Source of the DNA: Hormiphora californensis
Lineage: Eukaryota > Ctenophora > Tentaculata > Cydippida > Pleurobrachiidae
DNA: 64,000 nucleotides
Assembly: GCA_020137815.1 (NCBI GenBank)
Contig: CM035354.1
Span: 8,273,921-8,337,920, forward strand
Reading direction: 5' to 3'
Shown here: positions 50,655 to 62,908 of the stretch, piece by piece
Layout: each line of letters begins with the position of its first letter
Position numbering within the stretch: position 1 is the first letter of the stretch
Notes under the pieces: model-generated
The model's input: only the letters and a program-made list of their open reading frames with translations
Database searches by the model: none
Told to the model about the DNA's origin: nothing
Translations under genes and position numbers: made by a program

Positions 50655-53600
50655 TTACCACAGCAGATGTTTATTCTTCTCAAGGGATGCCCTCAGTTGA
50701 TCCAGACCTTTTGAGGGCGGCAAACTGCCCAATAGGGTCATACAGAATGGGTAAATCTGCTGCAGGGATCGGATCCTGGAACACGGTCATGTTAGAATTG
50801 TGCATTGATAAAAACGAGAGTTGTTGTTACCATGGTAACTAGATGGTAACAACCCCAACAACCTACCATTCAGCCTTGAACAGCTGTTACTATGGCAATA
50901 ACCCCAACAACCTACCATTCAGCCTTCAGCTGTTACTATGGCAACAACCCCCAACAACCTACCATTCAGCCTGCAGTTCGAATGTGATAGAGCTGATCAT
51001 CATCAACTTATCAGCTCTCTGTATCATATCATTAACAAGACTTAGTCCCAGCTGAAAATAGTTCAAGTTAGTTTCAATAGTTAAACAGAAACTCTCATTG
51101 TATGGGTCATTTCTGCTACTACACTCACATCGTTTTTCAGGACGCTGGCTAGTGATGCAGCTAGGTCACCATAGTAACTGAGTCCATCCAGCAGACTCTT
51201 TAGCCACACTTGCATCATGTTGAAGGTGCCACTGTGGATCACAGTACCCAGTGGTACACACAGCTGGGGTAGTTGCTGAGGGGGGGGGGGGGGGGGTATG
51301 TTGGTGAGTTGCACAAGAGAAAATAGTTTTATCAAATGTGTTGAACAGCTATTCAATTGAGTGGTATCATGTTGACTGTGTGGTGTATATAACTAACTAG
51401 ACCACGCCCGTGTTGAATCTACTGTCCTATTTACCGAGTGGTGTCGGTCGTGTGCAATGATTGTAGCCATGTTTCCTAGAAGATGGTAGAGAATTGCCCG
51501 GCCGTGCTCAGACCTCAACTGGGTGATACATCTTGCTAGCATGCTCTTCCCCTTACTGGTACTGAGAACATGTACCAGCAATTCCTCATTAATAGACCTA
51601 GATCGGGAGAGGAGGGTTAAAAACTGGTAATGTTCTCTACTATTATGTTTTCAAATCTGAGCCAAATTTATTTCTCCCCCTCCATGACATAATAATAACT
51701 CACCCAGAGTCAGTGATGCAGAAGCAGCTGTACATTCGATCAGCTACCTCGTTCTTCGCATCGATAATCTTTGAACGATCCTCCGCTGAAACAGGGACAG
51801 TGTATTAGCGCGGGGGAGGGAACCATACCCCCTCTATTAGCCCCCTCTCTCTACGTCACAAGATGGAAAGGAGTGTCCTTCTCTCCATGACGTCACCATT
51901 AGATCCGATAAATCCGGGGCGACAGTTTTCCTAGCTATCTTTATCAGCTATAGACGGCGGTAGGATGACAGGGCACATGAGCCGCGCCGCCACTTAGTAC
52001 CACCCACTAAGAGGATCACCAGACTCCCACCAGACTATTTAGGTCACAACCGGGGAGGGGGTACCCTCTTTGGGACCCTGGCTCCTTGTTTCTTACTATA
52101 GACCCTGGCTCCTTGTTTCTTACTAGACCCTCCCTCTATCTTTCTCTCTTCCACTAGACCCTGGTTAGGCTCCCCTTTTCTCTCCCCCACTAGACCCTCC
52201 TCTCATCTCATCTAGAGATTGTTATAAAACTGTTATTAAAGCAAGGGGATCACCATTACTGGCTGGCGGCCCTTTAAGTAGAAATCGTCACAATAGTTAG
52301 GGGGTTATTAGATCACCCAATGCAATATACGATTTTGCCCAAATTTATGTTCCTTACAAGTTAAATTAGTTATCTTACCCGAAAGGGACAATCACAGCGC
52401 TGGCAAGCACATTGAGGAGATTAATAAACCTACATGGTACAATGAGGAGCATTCGTTCCAGGTCCTCCAGCTCCAGAAGATAATCGTACATCCTCTCAAT
52501 GGTACCCAGCACAGAGTACTTCTTACGGTTCGGGTCCAGGGCCTCCTTCTGGTGATTCTGGGGGATTAACATTATTAACATTATTATAGGTGTGATGTTA
52601 GTAGATCTAGAGACATGACAGGGGGTTGGAGATGCTCATTTCATACCGTGATAATTGGCTGGAGATCATTAAGACTGCAGTCCAAGACCTGTCTGGGGTT
52701 CATCACTGTGGAGATGGATAACTTCCCCAATGTGCTACTAAACTCCACTGAAACACAATGTTATGAGCCGGTTGCCGTGGTTACCAATCCCGGGATTTAG
52801 TGATCAGGTGGTTACCATGGTTACCAATCCCGGTATTAACTTGAGATAATGTTACAGCTTACTTGGTTTGTATTCCTTCTTATCGCTCTGCTTGGTGGGG
52901 TTTGAGAAAAGCAGTTTGGGAGTCAGCACAAAGTCAGTTCCTTTCTGTTGCTTCTTGAATAGCAGCATCTAGTGTGATAGTGAGGTGTTAGTGAGGTTAA
53001 ACCATATCACACCCTGATCTCATCCAGTTTTTATCCGTGACCTGATCCCCCTGATGACTAACCTGATAGTAGTAGTCCTCACCCCCCCCCCCCTGATGAC
53101 TAACCTGATAGTAGTAGTCCTCACCCCCTGATGACTAACCTGATAGTAGTAGTCCTCACCCCCTACTGACTAACATGATAGTAGTAGTCCTCACCCCCTA
53201 CTGACTAACCTGATAGTAGTAGCCCCCCACCCCCTCCCCCCGATGACTAACCTGATAGTAGTAGTCCTCTTCGTAAGGGTTAGCAGTTTGAATTTGCATC
53301 ATTTGAATCTTGGTGACCCACTGTTTCTCACTACTACTCATCATAGTGCTATCCATCTCCTGGGGTAACTTATCTTGCACGTTGTTCCTCTGGAGGGGAC
53401 GTGGTTATAATGGGGGGGGGGGGGGGGGTTTCGTTCCTTTCTCGAGGAAAGGTCTGGGTTTTGAATTATAACAATATGTTTCAATGAAACAACTGGGTAA
53501 AGTATTGTCACAACTTACATTTCTGTTGTTCCAGTTCCCACGATCTCCATCCCTTCTGTTGTTGTTATTATTGTACCCTTTATTATCGTATCTATCTCCT

Positions 53601-54318
53601 CTGTTATCATGATATCTATCTCCCCTATCTCCCCTGTTATCGTATCTATCACCCCCTCTATGGTCCTGGTGATGACCTCCCCCACCTCCGTGATGTCCAC
53701 CCCCACCTCCGTGATGTCCCCCTCCTCCGTGGTGCTGGTGATCATTGTACCCTCCTCCTCCACTGTTGTAGTTGTTGTAGTGACCGTTACCGCCATCTCG
53801 GTAACCACGGTGGTAACCATGGTAACTGCGTCTCTCATAGTTACCATATCGGTGATCTCTGTTACCATCACGATCACCTCCTCCCCGGGGGCTGTGTTCT
53901 GTATAGGAATTAGAGTTGCGCTGTCGGGCTGGGATGGCAGCTAGCTTGGCTTTGGTCTGCTGGGAGTTGTACGGCTGCTTAGCCTCCTTGATAGCAACAG
54001 GCATATGGGAACCCTGGGCAGAGAAAGAGGTGAAAGGCAGCGAAATATTGATTGAGAAAGGGAGATAAGTAATGGCGGAGGGATTCGGAGAAGGAACGAA
54101 AGAAAAGAGGCATTTCGAGAAGTCATATTCCCATTCAAAGTTCATATTGAGAAGTCAAAAAAAAGGAAGCTATAGCTGTTACTGAGACTGGGATCGCTGC
54201 AATTTACTGCTAAAAGAGAGCTACTTGAAATACAGACAGGAGGGAGAGCTTGCAAAGATAGAAGGATAGGAGAGCAGTGGGGTAAAGATAGATGGGATTA
54301 GGGAGAGAGCCAAGATAA

Positions 54319-54375
<57 letters not shown>

Positions 54376-57300
54376 TGAAGATTGAGAGTGAGAGAGCCCG
54401 GATCCTGGATCAGATGAAGCGGAAAGATAGAAAAGAGAGAGTGGGTTGGAGAGCAAGCCAAAATAAGATAGACACCAGGGACAGAGATAGAAAGAGAGAG
54501 AGAGAGAGAGAGAGAGAGCTGGGAGACAGACAACTTATTGTACCTTTGGCGGAGTGAGAGCGCCACTTTTGAGCATTTGTAGTAGCATTTTACCGGGTGA
54601 GTTGTTGTCCCCTTGCCACGAGCTTGACGGAGACTTCTGGGAGAGGGAGAGAGAGGGTTTAGTGGGAAGGAGCTGTACTAACAGAGAGAGAGAGAGAGGA
54701 TTGTAGTTTATATGAGAGTGCTGGAGCGACATTTAAAGATCCTGTTCGCTCAATTTGACTGCCATTCACAGAGCGCTGTATATTCCTTCTTTTCAGGAGG
54801 TCAGCAAAGAGAGAAAATGCTCTAAAGAGCTTCTTTAGAACACTTCTCAGAATAGAAAGCTTTTGAAAAGCTTTCTAGTAATCTCCTGGAATTTCAGCTT
54901 CTTGACTAGTTCAACTAGTAGCACGTGGAACAGCAACTTACCTTGCCTGTCCGCCCACCAGGGACCGCTCTATTACCGTCCAGCTATAACACACTCAGGG
55001 TTACAACACATTACAAGATACATGGTTACAAGACACAGGGTTACAAGACACAGGGTTACAAGACACAGGGTTACAACAACTGATTCTAACCAACTCTCAG
55101 AAGAAAACGGACAGAGAGAAAATGGGGGATCTCTAACTTACCACAGCTTCCAAAGGAGGTGATTGGGGTGTTGTCCATATTCCCCCACCGTACGGGCTCT
55201 CAGGGAAGGTCTTGTCCTGGGTGGAGACGAGGGGGTAAGAATGGTGCATGTAATGGGTGCCGGTTTGTTTGGAGGACGAGGGGTAACGGGGTTAACAGGG
55301 GGTTAACACTAACGGGATTGTAATGGCCGTGGATGGGAACAGATCTGGAGGATTTCACGTGGATATCCTCATCCTCTTCATCCTCCAGCACCATCTCAGA
55401 TACTGACTGAGCTAGGAACTCCTGTGCAGGGGGATATAAGGAGGTTACTGACATGATGTTTAAATCATTGCATTGGATTTAGGGGGGGGGGTACAATATT
55501 TTGTTGAATCTTTATCTTTATGTGTGGTTATTATGAGACAGCTAAACTAGAGGGATGACATGAGACATAAAAACCACCATGTCCTGCATTTCTTGAGCGA
55601 AAATTATTAAATATTCTGATAGCCGTCGCATTTCTCTCGCCTTCCTCCAAACTCTTGACAAGTTGAACAAAATAAAACCTTCCCTCTCTCCCTCTCTCTC
55701 TCCCTCTCCATTCCTCTCTATCCCTCTCCTTCCCTCTCTCCCTCTCTCTCTCTCTCTCCCTCCATTCCTCTCTATCCCTCTCCTTCTCTCTCTCTCTCTC
55801 TGGTGGCAGTTGTCAGTAGCGGCGAGGCTATTCCACTGACGTAGACTACCAACCACAATTGCTAAACGGTATGGTCTTGGCGGGGTATTTTTAAACATAA
55901 TCATCCGCGTATTAAAATACGTAATGGCCACACTGTCTAGGATACGATGTGGGCATGTACAGACAATGCCAGACGAATGAAGTGTGATACCGAACACCCT
56001 GATTCCCTGAATGGGGAGCTAGAGGGGTCCAGACGTATGATCGTGGTATATATTCTTTTGTAAAAAACAAGAGAGAGAAGGGGAGATCTCTAGAATAAAA
56101 ACCAAGAGAGAAGAAGGGGAGAGAGAAGGGGAGAGAGAGAAGGAGAGATCTCTAAGAAGAAAACTGACCTCATCTTGGAAGGTGATACGGTTAGCAAATG
56201 CAGGATCTTGCATCATGATCTTCTCCCTGTCAAAGGACCTGGCAACCTCTTGGTGCCTGCGTTCCCACTCATCATCTGGCGGGGTGGGGTTGTATCAGAA
56301 AAAAGTGTTATATGTGGGGATTTATTAACAATCATATATGGAGGGTTGGGTATATTGAGATTTGAGAGGGAGGAACATGAACAGATTGGGAAGAGGGAGA
56401 TGTATCTTTGGGAACCAAATGGAGATTGGGCTGTCTGCTGCAGAGTTCGAACTGTCTTTAGTTAGACGGACTATTGTTCGACTGCCTATAGCCGGGTATT
56501 ATAGAGGGCCCTCTCCTTATTATTTAGAGCCCTGAGAGTTACATCCACCCACAATATTGTAGTTGTATGTAGCTGAGACGATCAAAGGGTGTTATTCGAG
56601 CAGGACAGTACCATTAGTAACACACAGTACACCCATCTCTCCGATTATTTCTCTGTACATCTCCCTATATTTTATCTTTCTCCGTCCCCCTTCTTTTCTA
56701 TTCATTGATTTTCAAACGTATTTTTAGCTCAATGTGCAGTTGAAACTATCGCGTTACACCAAAAAGAACAGGAAACTATCCTTTGGACTAAGTTCATAGA
56801 GACCTAGAGCCCACCATGAGCCATTAAATCTTTCTCGGCTATATATCTCTCTATTTTTCTATCTCTCCCCCTCTATCTGTATATATCTCTCCCGTTTCCT
56901 GCTAAGGCGAGGCGCTGGTTGGCTGACCACTTACCCTGTACAGCCCCCGCTCCGAACGTCTCATCGTTTATATCGTACTCCTCCTGCAAAAAGAAGAAAA
57001 AGATAGAAGGATAGAAAGAGACTACTTATCTGTCGATAAGTGCCCATAATGGGCATATTACACATCTCGAAACTACACACACGGACACACGGACAAATTA
57101 GACCGCTCTTACAGGAGGGGGTCACTCCAACCCTCAGGCTTCATACACATACACGTGAAGGTGGGATCTCATTTAATCCCCACACACAACAAGTTAACTC
57201 TACCCCGGTCCCTATTTCTTCTGGAAGGTTCCCCTACTATTATAAGACACCAAGAAAGTTCTAGAAACTCTCAAACCTAACATCTCTCTCCCTTTTAGTA

Positions 57301-57385
57301 TTATATCTTATCGTATAACCAACTAGCTCCCCCTTCTTACCTGTTCATTGTACTCAAATTCCAGGCCTTCCGGCGCGAAAAACAT
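50655..57385 (-). CDS. PATL1: PAT1 homolog, mRNA decapping activator
   Basis: PAT1 links deadenylated mRNA to decapping in P-bodies. Exons: 57385-57341, 56983-56935, 56275-56169, 55421-55314, 55216-55142, 54983-54942, 54636-54544, 54013-53519, 53389-53252, 52968-52863, 52747-52647, 52557-52434, 51785-51704, 51597-51435, 51275-51129, 51051-50963, 50775-50655; all phases fit, 694 residues. Markers: N-terminal [16 protein letters not shown]; the central [20 protein letters not shown], a PATL hallmark; [20 protein letters not shown]; and the helical C-terminal domain ([13 protein letters not shown] to [13 protein letters not shown]). The eighth exon carries a Gly/His/Tyr/Asp/Asn-rich tract (about residues 205-335). 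Exon boundaries in the N-terminal third are less certain than the rest. Confidence 0.9.
50859..50966. repeat. Tandem copies of a PATL1 exon end and donor site
   Basis: Three copies of a unit of about 49 bases containing CAACAACCTACCATTCAGCC on the plus strand. On the gene strand each contains GGCTGAATG followed by the donor GTAGGT. Only the last (50963) is the true exon end; the other two lie in the intron. Confidence 0.85.
53045..53262. repeat. Tandem copies of a PATL1 exon end and donor site
   Basis: Six copies of a unit of about 36-45 bases reading GATGACTAACCTGATAGTAG on the plus strand. On the gene strand each gives GACTACTACTATCAG followed by GTTAGT, which is exactly the end of the exon at 53252-53389 with its donor. 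One copy has a changed base (ACATGATAG). Confidence 0.9.
54325..54371. repeat. (GA)n microsatellite in a PATL1 intron
   Basis: GA array, with a second one at about 54500-54518, in the intron between the exons at 54013 and 54544. Confidence 0.95.
55015..55078. repeat. 15-bp tandem repeat ACAAGACACAGGGTT
   Basis: About four copies in a PATL1 intron. Confidence 0.85.
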
Positions 57386-58395
57386 CGCCTTGAGCCTACA
57401 GAGGGGAAGAGTGCTGGTTAATAAAACATGATGTATACAGTTGTCTTGCTCTACCCTCTAGAAGGAGGGTTAGAACAATATCTCTGAGCACGCAAGATCT
57501 TGTTTGAAACATGAATATTATTATCCAAGAGGGAACAAAGACCAGCTGAGAATTTTAGATTTGTAAAGAGATACCCGCCCTTACAACATGATTATGTAGA
57601 TTAGGTGCCAGTAGATCCCTTCTCTCCTAGTAGATGGGAGTGTGTAACTACTACACTAATCTGCGTATGCATGTGAAGGAGGTCCCACACAAAGGGTCCC
57701 CCCTACCCAGCCCCAGATCTACCATCTACATAGATCTAATTGGGCTCCAAACTGGCTCCACGGAAAACCCAGCTCTTTTTTACGGGGGGAGATGGGAATG
57801 AGGGGATATGTGCTGCGTAATGACAGTACTTGTACCGGTAAAGAGTTCAGTGCTCTTTAGTGATCAAGAGAGAGCATCATGTAGACCATATATGAAGTGC
57901 TCTCCTTTCCTCTTGCTCTCCCTCTCTATTGCTACTCTAATGCTCTCCCTCCCAAGAAAATTACGCACTCTCTCTTTATTGCTGCAGGCTGCAACAGTGC
58001 GTAAATCCCTACTCTCCCTCAATCCAGTATATCGGATATAATATACAGACATTTAGATTTTCTTAACATTGCTCTCCTACAAGGTTTTCCTCACTAGCGT
58101 CCAACACAATGGGCACCCATTACACACACCTCACACACACACACACGAGCCGATTACTGCACAGCTGCGGGTGTACAGGAGGAAGTTAAGGATCAGTATC
58201 CGGGAGCGTGCAGTTTCCACCACTCCCCGGCCAAAACCACCTCACTGGATAGAGGGGGCTCGGGGGAGTCAGGCCCACCCCCTCCCCGGTCAGCAGAGAG
58301 AAATGAATGAGAGATGGGAACGTGAAACGGAAATGTACCCTTCAGGAAGAGGTGATTTGAGGGAGTTTGGTATTGATGTGTAATAAAGAGTTAGT
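57386..58395. other. PATL1 upstream region
   Basis: No gene supported. The first PATL1 exon begins just downstream of an AG (GTAGGCTCAAGGCGATG), so a non-coding 5' exon may lie here. Confidence 0.4.
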
Positions 58396-58807
58396 CTACC
58401 ACCCCATACTCTGATAGGATACTATTCTCTGAAGACTATCCTCTGATAAATCAATACCAAGTTCAGTTTTTACTCGGCCCAATAAAAATGAAGGGTCTGA
58501 TTCACAGTCAGCAGGACTTGAAATGAGTTCAGTTGCCATACATCCCTCCCCATCCGCTATATCAGTAGACTCAGCAAACTGTAGCTTCCTAGCAAGGAGG
58601 GGCGCCTTGAATCTCTGACGGAATATAAATGAGTCTCCTGCTAGGAGGAGGAGGCCAGATCGGAATCTTTTGTTAGCCAGAATCTCCCAGTTCCTCCTTT
58701 GTCCCTCTCTCTCGTAGTGTAGATTGTAGAAGGTGAACATGTTGGTCTTCTTGATAGGAGCTATCGTGATGTTTCGTACCACCGGCACCTTCATATCACC
58801 AGCTATA
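58396..58807 (-). CDS. Unidentified 3'-terminal exon
   Basis: Open frame of about 137 codons after a good acceptor (CCTCTCTGCCTCTATAG), reading GDMKVPVVRNITIAPIKKTN, then HYEREGQRRNWEILANKRFR and GLLLLAGDSFIFRQRF, and ending QRIVSYQSMGW. The amino-acid content looks like a real mixed alpha/beta protein. I recognise no family. An upstream partner exon should lie between 58900 and 60000. The candidate at about 59752-59890 does not join in phase. It is placed between the PATL1 5' end and the zinc-finger gene, on the same strand as both. Confidence 0.45.
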
Positions 58808-58859
58808 GAGGCAGAGAGGGAGGTGTTAGATTGTGGGGGGAGGGGAGGGGTCAAGGGAT

Positions 58860-60150
58860 AGGAATTTCCGTTATCAAAGAGCGATCATTTCCTGTGATCA
58901 AAGGACAATTGGCTGCTGTGCAGTGCGCGCGAGGTGTACTTTTTACTAGAAGGAGAGCTCGCGCGCTCCGTGTAGGGGTGAAAGGGATAGAGGGCTATTA
59001 TTGGGAGGTGAATCGCCATCCATTGGGGAATTGGGAAAGAATGGTTAGATAGAAAACAATACAACGTTTGAAGTGTAGCATGTATAACCAATCATTGTTA
59101 AATACGAATCTCATAAAACAAATCGCATCTTTCCAAATGTGATGGTGTGATATATATTGTTGGTTCAGCGTTATAGAGCGGTCCCCCATCAATGAACGTC
59201 GACTCACTGTTTTGTTGTAGTCATAACTATACACTGCCTCCTGTTTTGCTATTTCATACACTACTAACTTGTGTGTACTGGTTTGATGACGTGTTACAAT
59301 GGAGGATAAGAAATGCTCCTTCATTCATGCCATCTGACGTAGACGGGGTACCAGTTCACAGTCAGTTTATGAACACTTCTACTTTCATCCTATTACATGT
59401 CTGTCTAAACTCTGTAATTACTACCGTTTGAGGGATTACTAGTTTGAGTAATCATTACTAGTTAGTAATGACGAGCTATGTTTTATACTTCTTGGTTACT
59501 TTTTATCTCCCTTTCTACATCATAATGAAGATCACTACAGATGCCCACTGTACACATTGTACACTCACTGCATAATCACTACTACACAGCTTATAACGAG
59601 ATGTAGAGTGAACAGAGACACAGAGTGAAGACACAGGGAAAAGGGGATAGAACTGAGTCAGAACAGAGTTGAAAATGAGCTGTGAACATAACATATGTCT
59701 CGATTCTCCCTCTACTTATAGAATTCTACATACCTGGCACAATTGTTTAATGAACTGCCATTCTCCATAACATGTTGGGGTACCAAGGTTTCTGAGCTCT
59801 CAGTATCTTGGAAACCTGGCTCGGTCGAGATGGGTCCGAGGAGCTTACATAGCACGAGAAGACATGTGACCAACCTTCCTAGTTGAGACAAAATGGTTAG
59901 CGGGGAGGAAGGGAGGTGTTGTTCATAGTCTGGGGGAGGAGGGGGAGCTCTGAACAAGCCAATGGGAAAGAGGAGTTTGAGTAGAGACTAGAGAGAGAGA
60001 GAGACCAAGAGAATAGTGTTAAAAACAAACTGGATAGTTAATTTTTTGCTAAAAACAATACTGTAGATGAATAGATATATATAACGGAACGCAATAAGAT
60101 ATTATTTACAGATTCTTTATAATAAACTAAATGAAGTTAAAGGATACTAG
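58860..60150. other. Intergenic or intronic, ambiguous exon near 59750-59890
   Basis: At about 59752-59890 (minus) two frames are open and both look protein-like (GPISTEPGFQDTESSETLV and SKILRAQKPWYPNMLWRMAV). Neither can be joined with confidence to the exon at 58396-58807. Confidence 0.3.
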
Positions 60151-60153
60151 ATA

Positions 60154-62036
60154 CTAATTTGAAAACTGATCCATGGACAGAACCTCGAGAATCTTAGCAT
60201 CAAGAAACTGCTGTGAATTCTTCGGATCAGGCCCCGTACTGCTGAGCATACTCAGCCCGCTAAGGACGCCCTTGGCACTGTTAAGTTTCTTGGGACAGGA
60301 CATTAACTTGTGATTGTTAAGAGAGTCCTTTCTCATGAATGTTCTGCCGCACATTTCACATTTATAGTTCTTTACACCCGTGTGGGATACCTGGTGACGT
60401 TTCAGGGAGGAATAGTGGGCAAACTTCTTACTGCACGTATCACATTTGAAGGGGGCCTCCAGAGAGTGTGTCTGGGAGTGTCGCTGTAATTCAGAGTGGC
60501 TATCATACGTTCTATCACACACTGAACACCGGAATCTCCGGTCGCTATGGTAACGCTTCTTGTGCTTTACCAGGTAGGTCCGTAGCGAGAAAGTCTTGTC
60601 ACAGTAGTGACAATGCCACCCCTTGTTCTCGTGGCTCTTCATGTGATCCAGGAGGGTGCCATGGGTCACTATCTCACTGCACACCGTACACTGTACACTG
60701 TCTTCTGTCGCTGAGGGGGGCAGGTGTGTTAGTAACAGGGGAGCAGGGGTGTTACTTGCTGTTTGATTGAGACAATATCATGAGGTGTGCAAAGTAGTCG
60801 CATTGTTCTATAACAGTAACCGGAAAATGAATGGGGGCGCTTAGATAAATTACACACGTTATATGTGTGTGTAAATATGAAGGTATCAGATTCAGATGAA
60901 TATACTGACAAGTGTGCCCCACACTGCAGCTCTCTCCCTTCTAATTCTGTCTCTCTGTCTCCACTGCAATTCCCCAATTTGCTGGTGACAGGTGGCCAAT
61001 TACACTCCCTAGATCGGACGTGGCAGACTGGGGTGCAATGGTTATGCAGATCAAGTGATGAGGCATGCCTCTCTGAACACAAACCTGATTCCGGTATAAC
61101 TGCAGGAATTGGTCCATCAGCAGCAGTAGGATCACCATCCTCTACCATGCTCCTACTAACCACTTCCTCTAGCTCACAGTCAGTGGTAACTACTACAGCT
61201 GGACTATCTACCTCTGCTATCATCTCAACGTCAGAAGAAGAGGATTGCTGGGCTGCTTGGTGTTGGGATCTGAGGGGAGAGGGGTGTCAGAGTAATGATA
61301 GGGAATCTTTGTCATTTCAATATGAATTGACCATTTCTTCATTATAACTGCACGTCCAAAACATTATCTAAACAACTTACAGGGTGTTTGATAATTCCTG
61401 ATGAAGAGTAGCAGTATCCTGTAGTGATCCTAAACTAGCTGGCTCTTGTAAGGATGTCAAGTTAGCTGTCTCCTGCAATGAGCTGAGATTCTCTATCAAC
61501 AGGCTCATTTCCTCTGAAAGTTGTGCCACTACCTCATTGGAGTCTACAAACTCTGATTTCAATGTCACGCACTGCTCCTCTTCTTCTTCGTGGTGATGTA
61601 CCTCAGGGACTGGTATACACACCACTGGATCAGGTGACGGTATGATAATATCTGGACCTATCTTTTCCTCTATCGCTTTTATAACTGGTGATATCTGTTT
61701 CACTGAAAGGGAGAGGTAAACTAACTGAGAGGGGTATGCAGGTGGTTAAGAGAGGTAGGGACGCGGGTTTTATAACGGTGGTCAGCCATTAGACAGGAGC
61801 AGGAAATAAAACATACACATAGAGCGAAATGGGAAATTACACCACCCCTGGTACATTACACCGTTTCAACAAATGCTCTTTCTCTCTTTCTCAGACCTAC
61901 CTACAGAGACAATACTGATAGTGGTATCTAGGAGAAAGTGTATAAACTCGCTGTCTGTTCGGTGGCTGAAATTAAGGTTGCATTTCTGTTTGGCAAAGTT
62001 ATCAGACACACTCGGGTCAGCCAGGATTGGAACCAT
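60154..62036 (-). CDS. C2H2 zinc-finger protein, five fingers
   Basis: Likely nuclear DNA-binding regulator. Exons: 62036-61901, 61702-61381, 61269-about 61080 (donor uncertain), 60710-60154. The first exon begins MVPILADPSVSDNFAKQK and joins in phase to VKQISPVIKAIEEKIG. Acidic, Ser/Thr/Leu-rich sequence follows with repeated SLQE motifs (SSLQETANLTSLQEPASLGS). The last exon holds five C2H2 units: CTVCSEIVTHGTLLDHMKSH, CHYCDKTFSLRTYLVKHKK, CSVCDRTYDSHSELQRHSQ, CDTCSKKFAHYSSLKRHQV, and a C2HC last finger ending NNHKLMSC. The linkers SLEAPFKC and TGVKNYKC are close to the TGEKP type. The third exon most likely ends at PES before GTTTGT (near 61080), but a later donor is possible. No orthologue recognised. 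Confidence 0.8.
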
Positions 62037-62224
62037 TGTCGTGTCTACTACTGGGGACGTTATGTTGTGATAAATCCGAATTAACTTTATCAGAATCGTA
62101 TTGAAAGACAGGGTGCTTTAACAAATTGAGTGTTATTTAAAAAACAATCATAAAAACGAAATAAAACATAAAAGTAGCTCTCTCTTCTCCTAAAACGGCA
62201 GATAAAAAATGTGTTTCTACAAGA

Positions 62225-62908
62225 TTAACTCCCTTTCTTTCCATAGAACCGTGTCACATCAATAGTGGTTTCTTCAGACAAAGTATCTTGCATAACTTCA
62301 TGGTTACTGGCTTGGTGTCTTTTGTAACACTTCCCATCTTCATTTGTATAGTAGGGCCATATCACATTGTGTCCAGGATCACTCTCCCTCCTGGGATCCC
62401 ATTTATGGATCTTGACTTGGATAACGTACAAAGGTGGCTTCTTATTGTTCTCCCTTTTAGCTCTACGTATGTCTTGTTCACACCAGCAGTGTCCAGGTAC
62501 ATCGAGCAGCTTGTGATTCTTGTTCGGCACAACGTCATTCCCTTTGAATGTTTCGTGCTCTGTCTGAACCCCAACAAAGTTGACAGAGTATCGATAATCG
62601 TCCACAGGAGGACTGAATTGTTTTTTCATTAGCAGTTTTAGGTTTTGTTCAAAATGATCCTTCTGGGCGGCAAACATGTAATGCCCTTTCACTTTCCCGC
62701 TATCCATGATCCCAAGAAACAGATCACATTCCTCATTTATATTCAAGAACGCACATATGGTACGGGAAGCCGGCTGAAACAGTTTTCTGTCTGTCTCATC
62801 CGCAGTTACCTGGCTGGAGGATAACCTATCATGAGCTTTGAACTCCATCTGCCGGGTTTCTTCACCAGAAAAAACTCTGTCCTGTACAAGAATTTCCTCT
62901 CTGGCCAT
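62225..62908 (-). CDS. Schlafen-like AlbA_2 domain protein
   Basis: Single-exon 227-residue protein with the Schlafen/AlbA_2 signature: EETRQMEFKAHD near the start, then ICAFLNINEECDLFLGIMDS and GKVKGHYMFAAQKD. In Schlafen RNases the catalytic acids form an ExxxxE pair plus a downstream Asp. Here Glu17, Glu22 and Asp69 occupy comparable positions, so nuclease activity is possible but inferred. The C-terminal half has Cys/His pairs (GHCWCEQDIRRAK) and a basic tail, with no helicase domain, so it is of the short Schlafen-like type. The ATG at 62908 follows an AG-rich leader. It lies 189 bases downstream of the zinc-finger gene start, on the same strand. Confidence 0.75.
   Translation of the reverse strand: MAREEILVQDRVFSGEETRQMEFKAHDRLSSSQVTADETDRKLFQPASRTICAFLNINEECDLFLGIMDSGKVKGHYMFAAQKDHFEQNLKLLMKKQFSPPVDDYRYSVNFVGVQTEHETFKGNDVVPNKNHKLLDVPGHCWCEQDIRRAKRENNKKPPLYVIQVKIHKWDPRRESDPGHNVIWPYYTNEDGKCYKRHQASNHEVMQDTLSEETTIDVTRFYGKKGS

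Noticed and set aside
55217-55313. Stop codon in PATL1 after PGQDLP
   Set aside because: This stretch is an intron (donor GTTAGT, acceptor CCACCCAG); splicing it out gives [16 protein letters not shown] in phase.
59712-59957. Proline-rich open frame with hydrophobic segment
   Set aside because: No ATG start, two competing frames, and no in-phase partner exon. Mentioned only as ambiguous.
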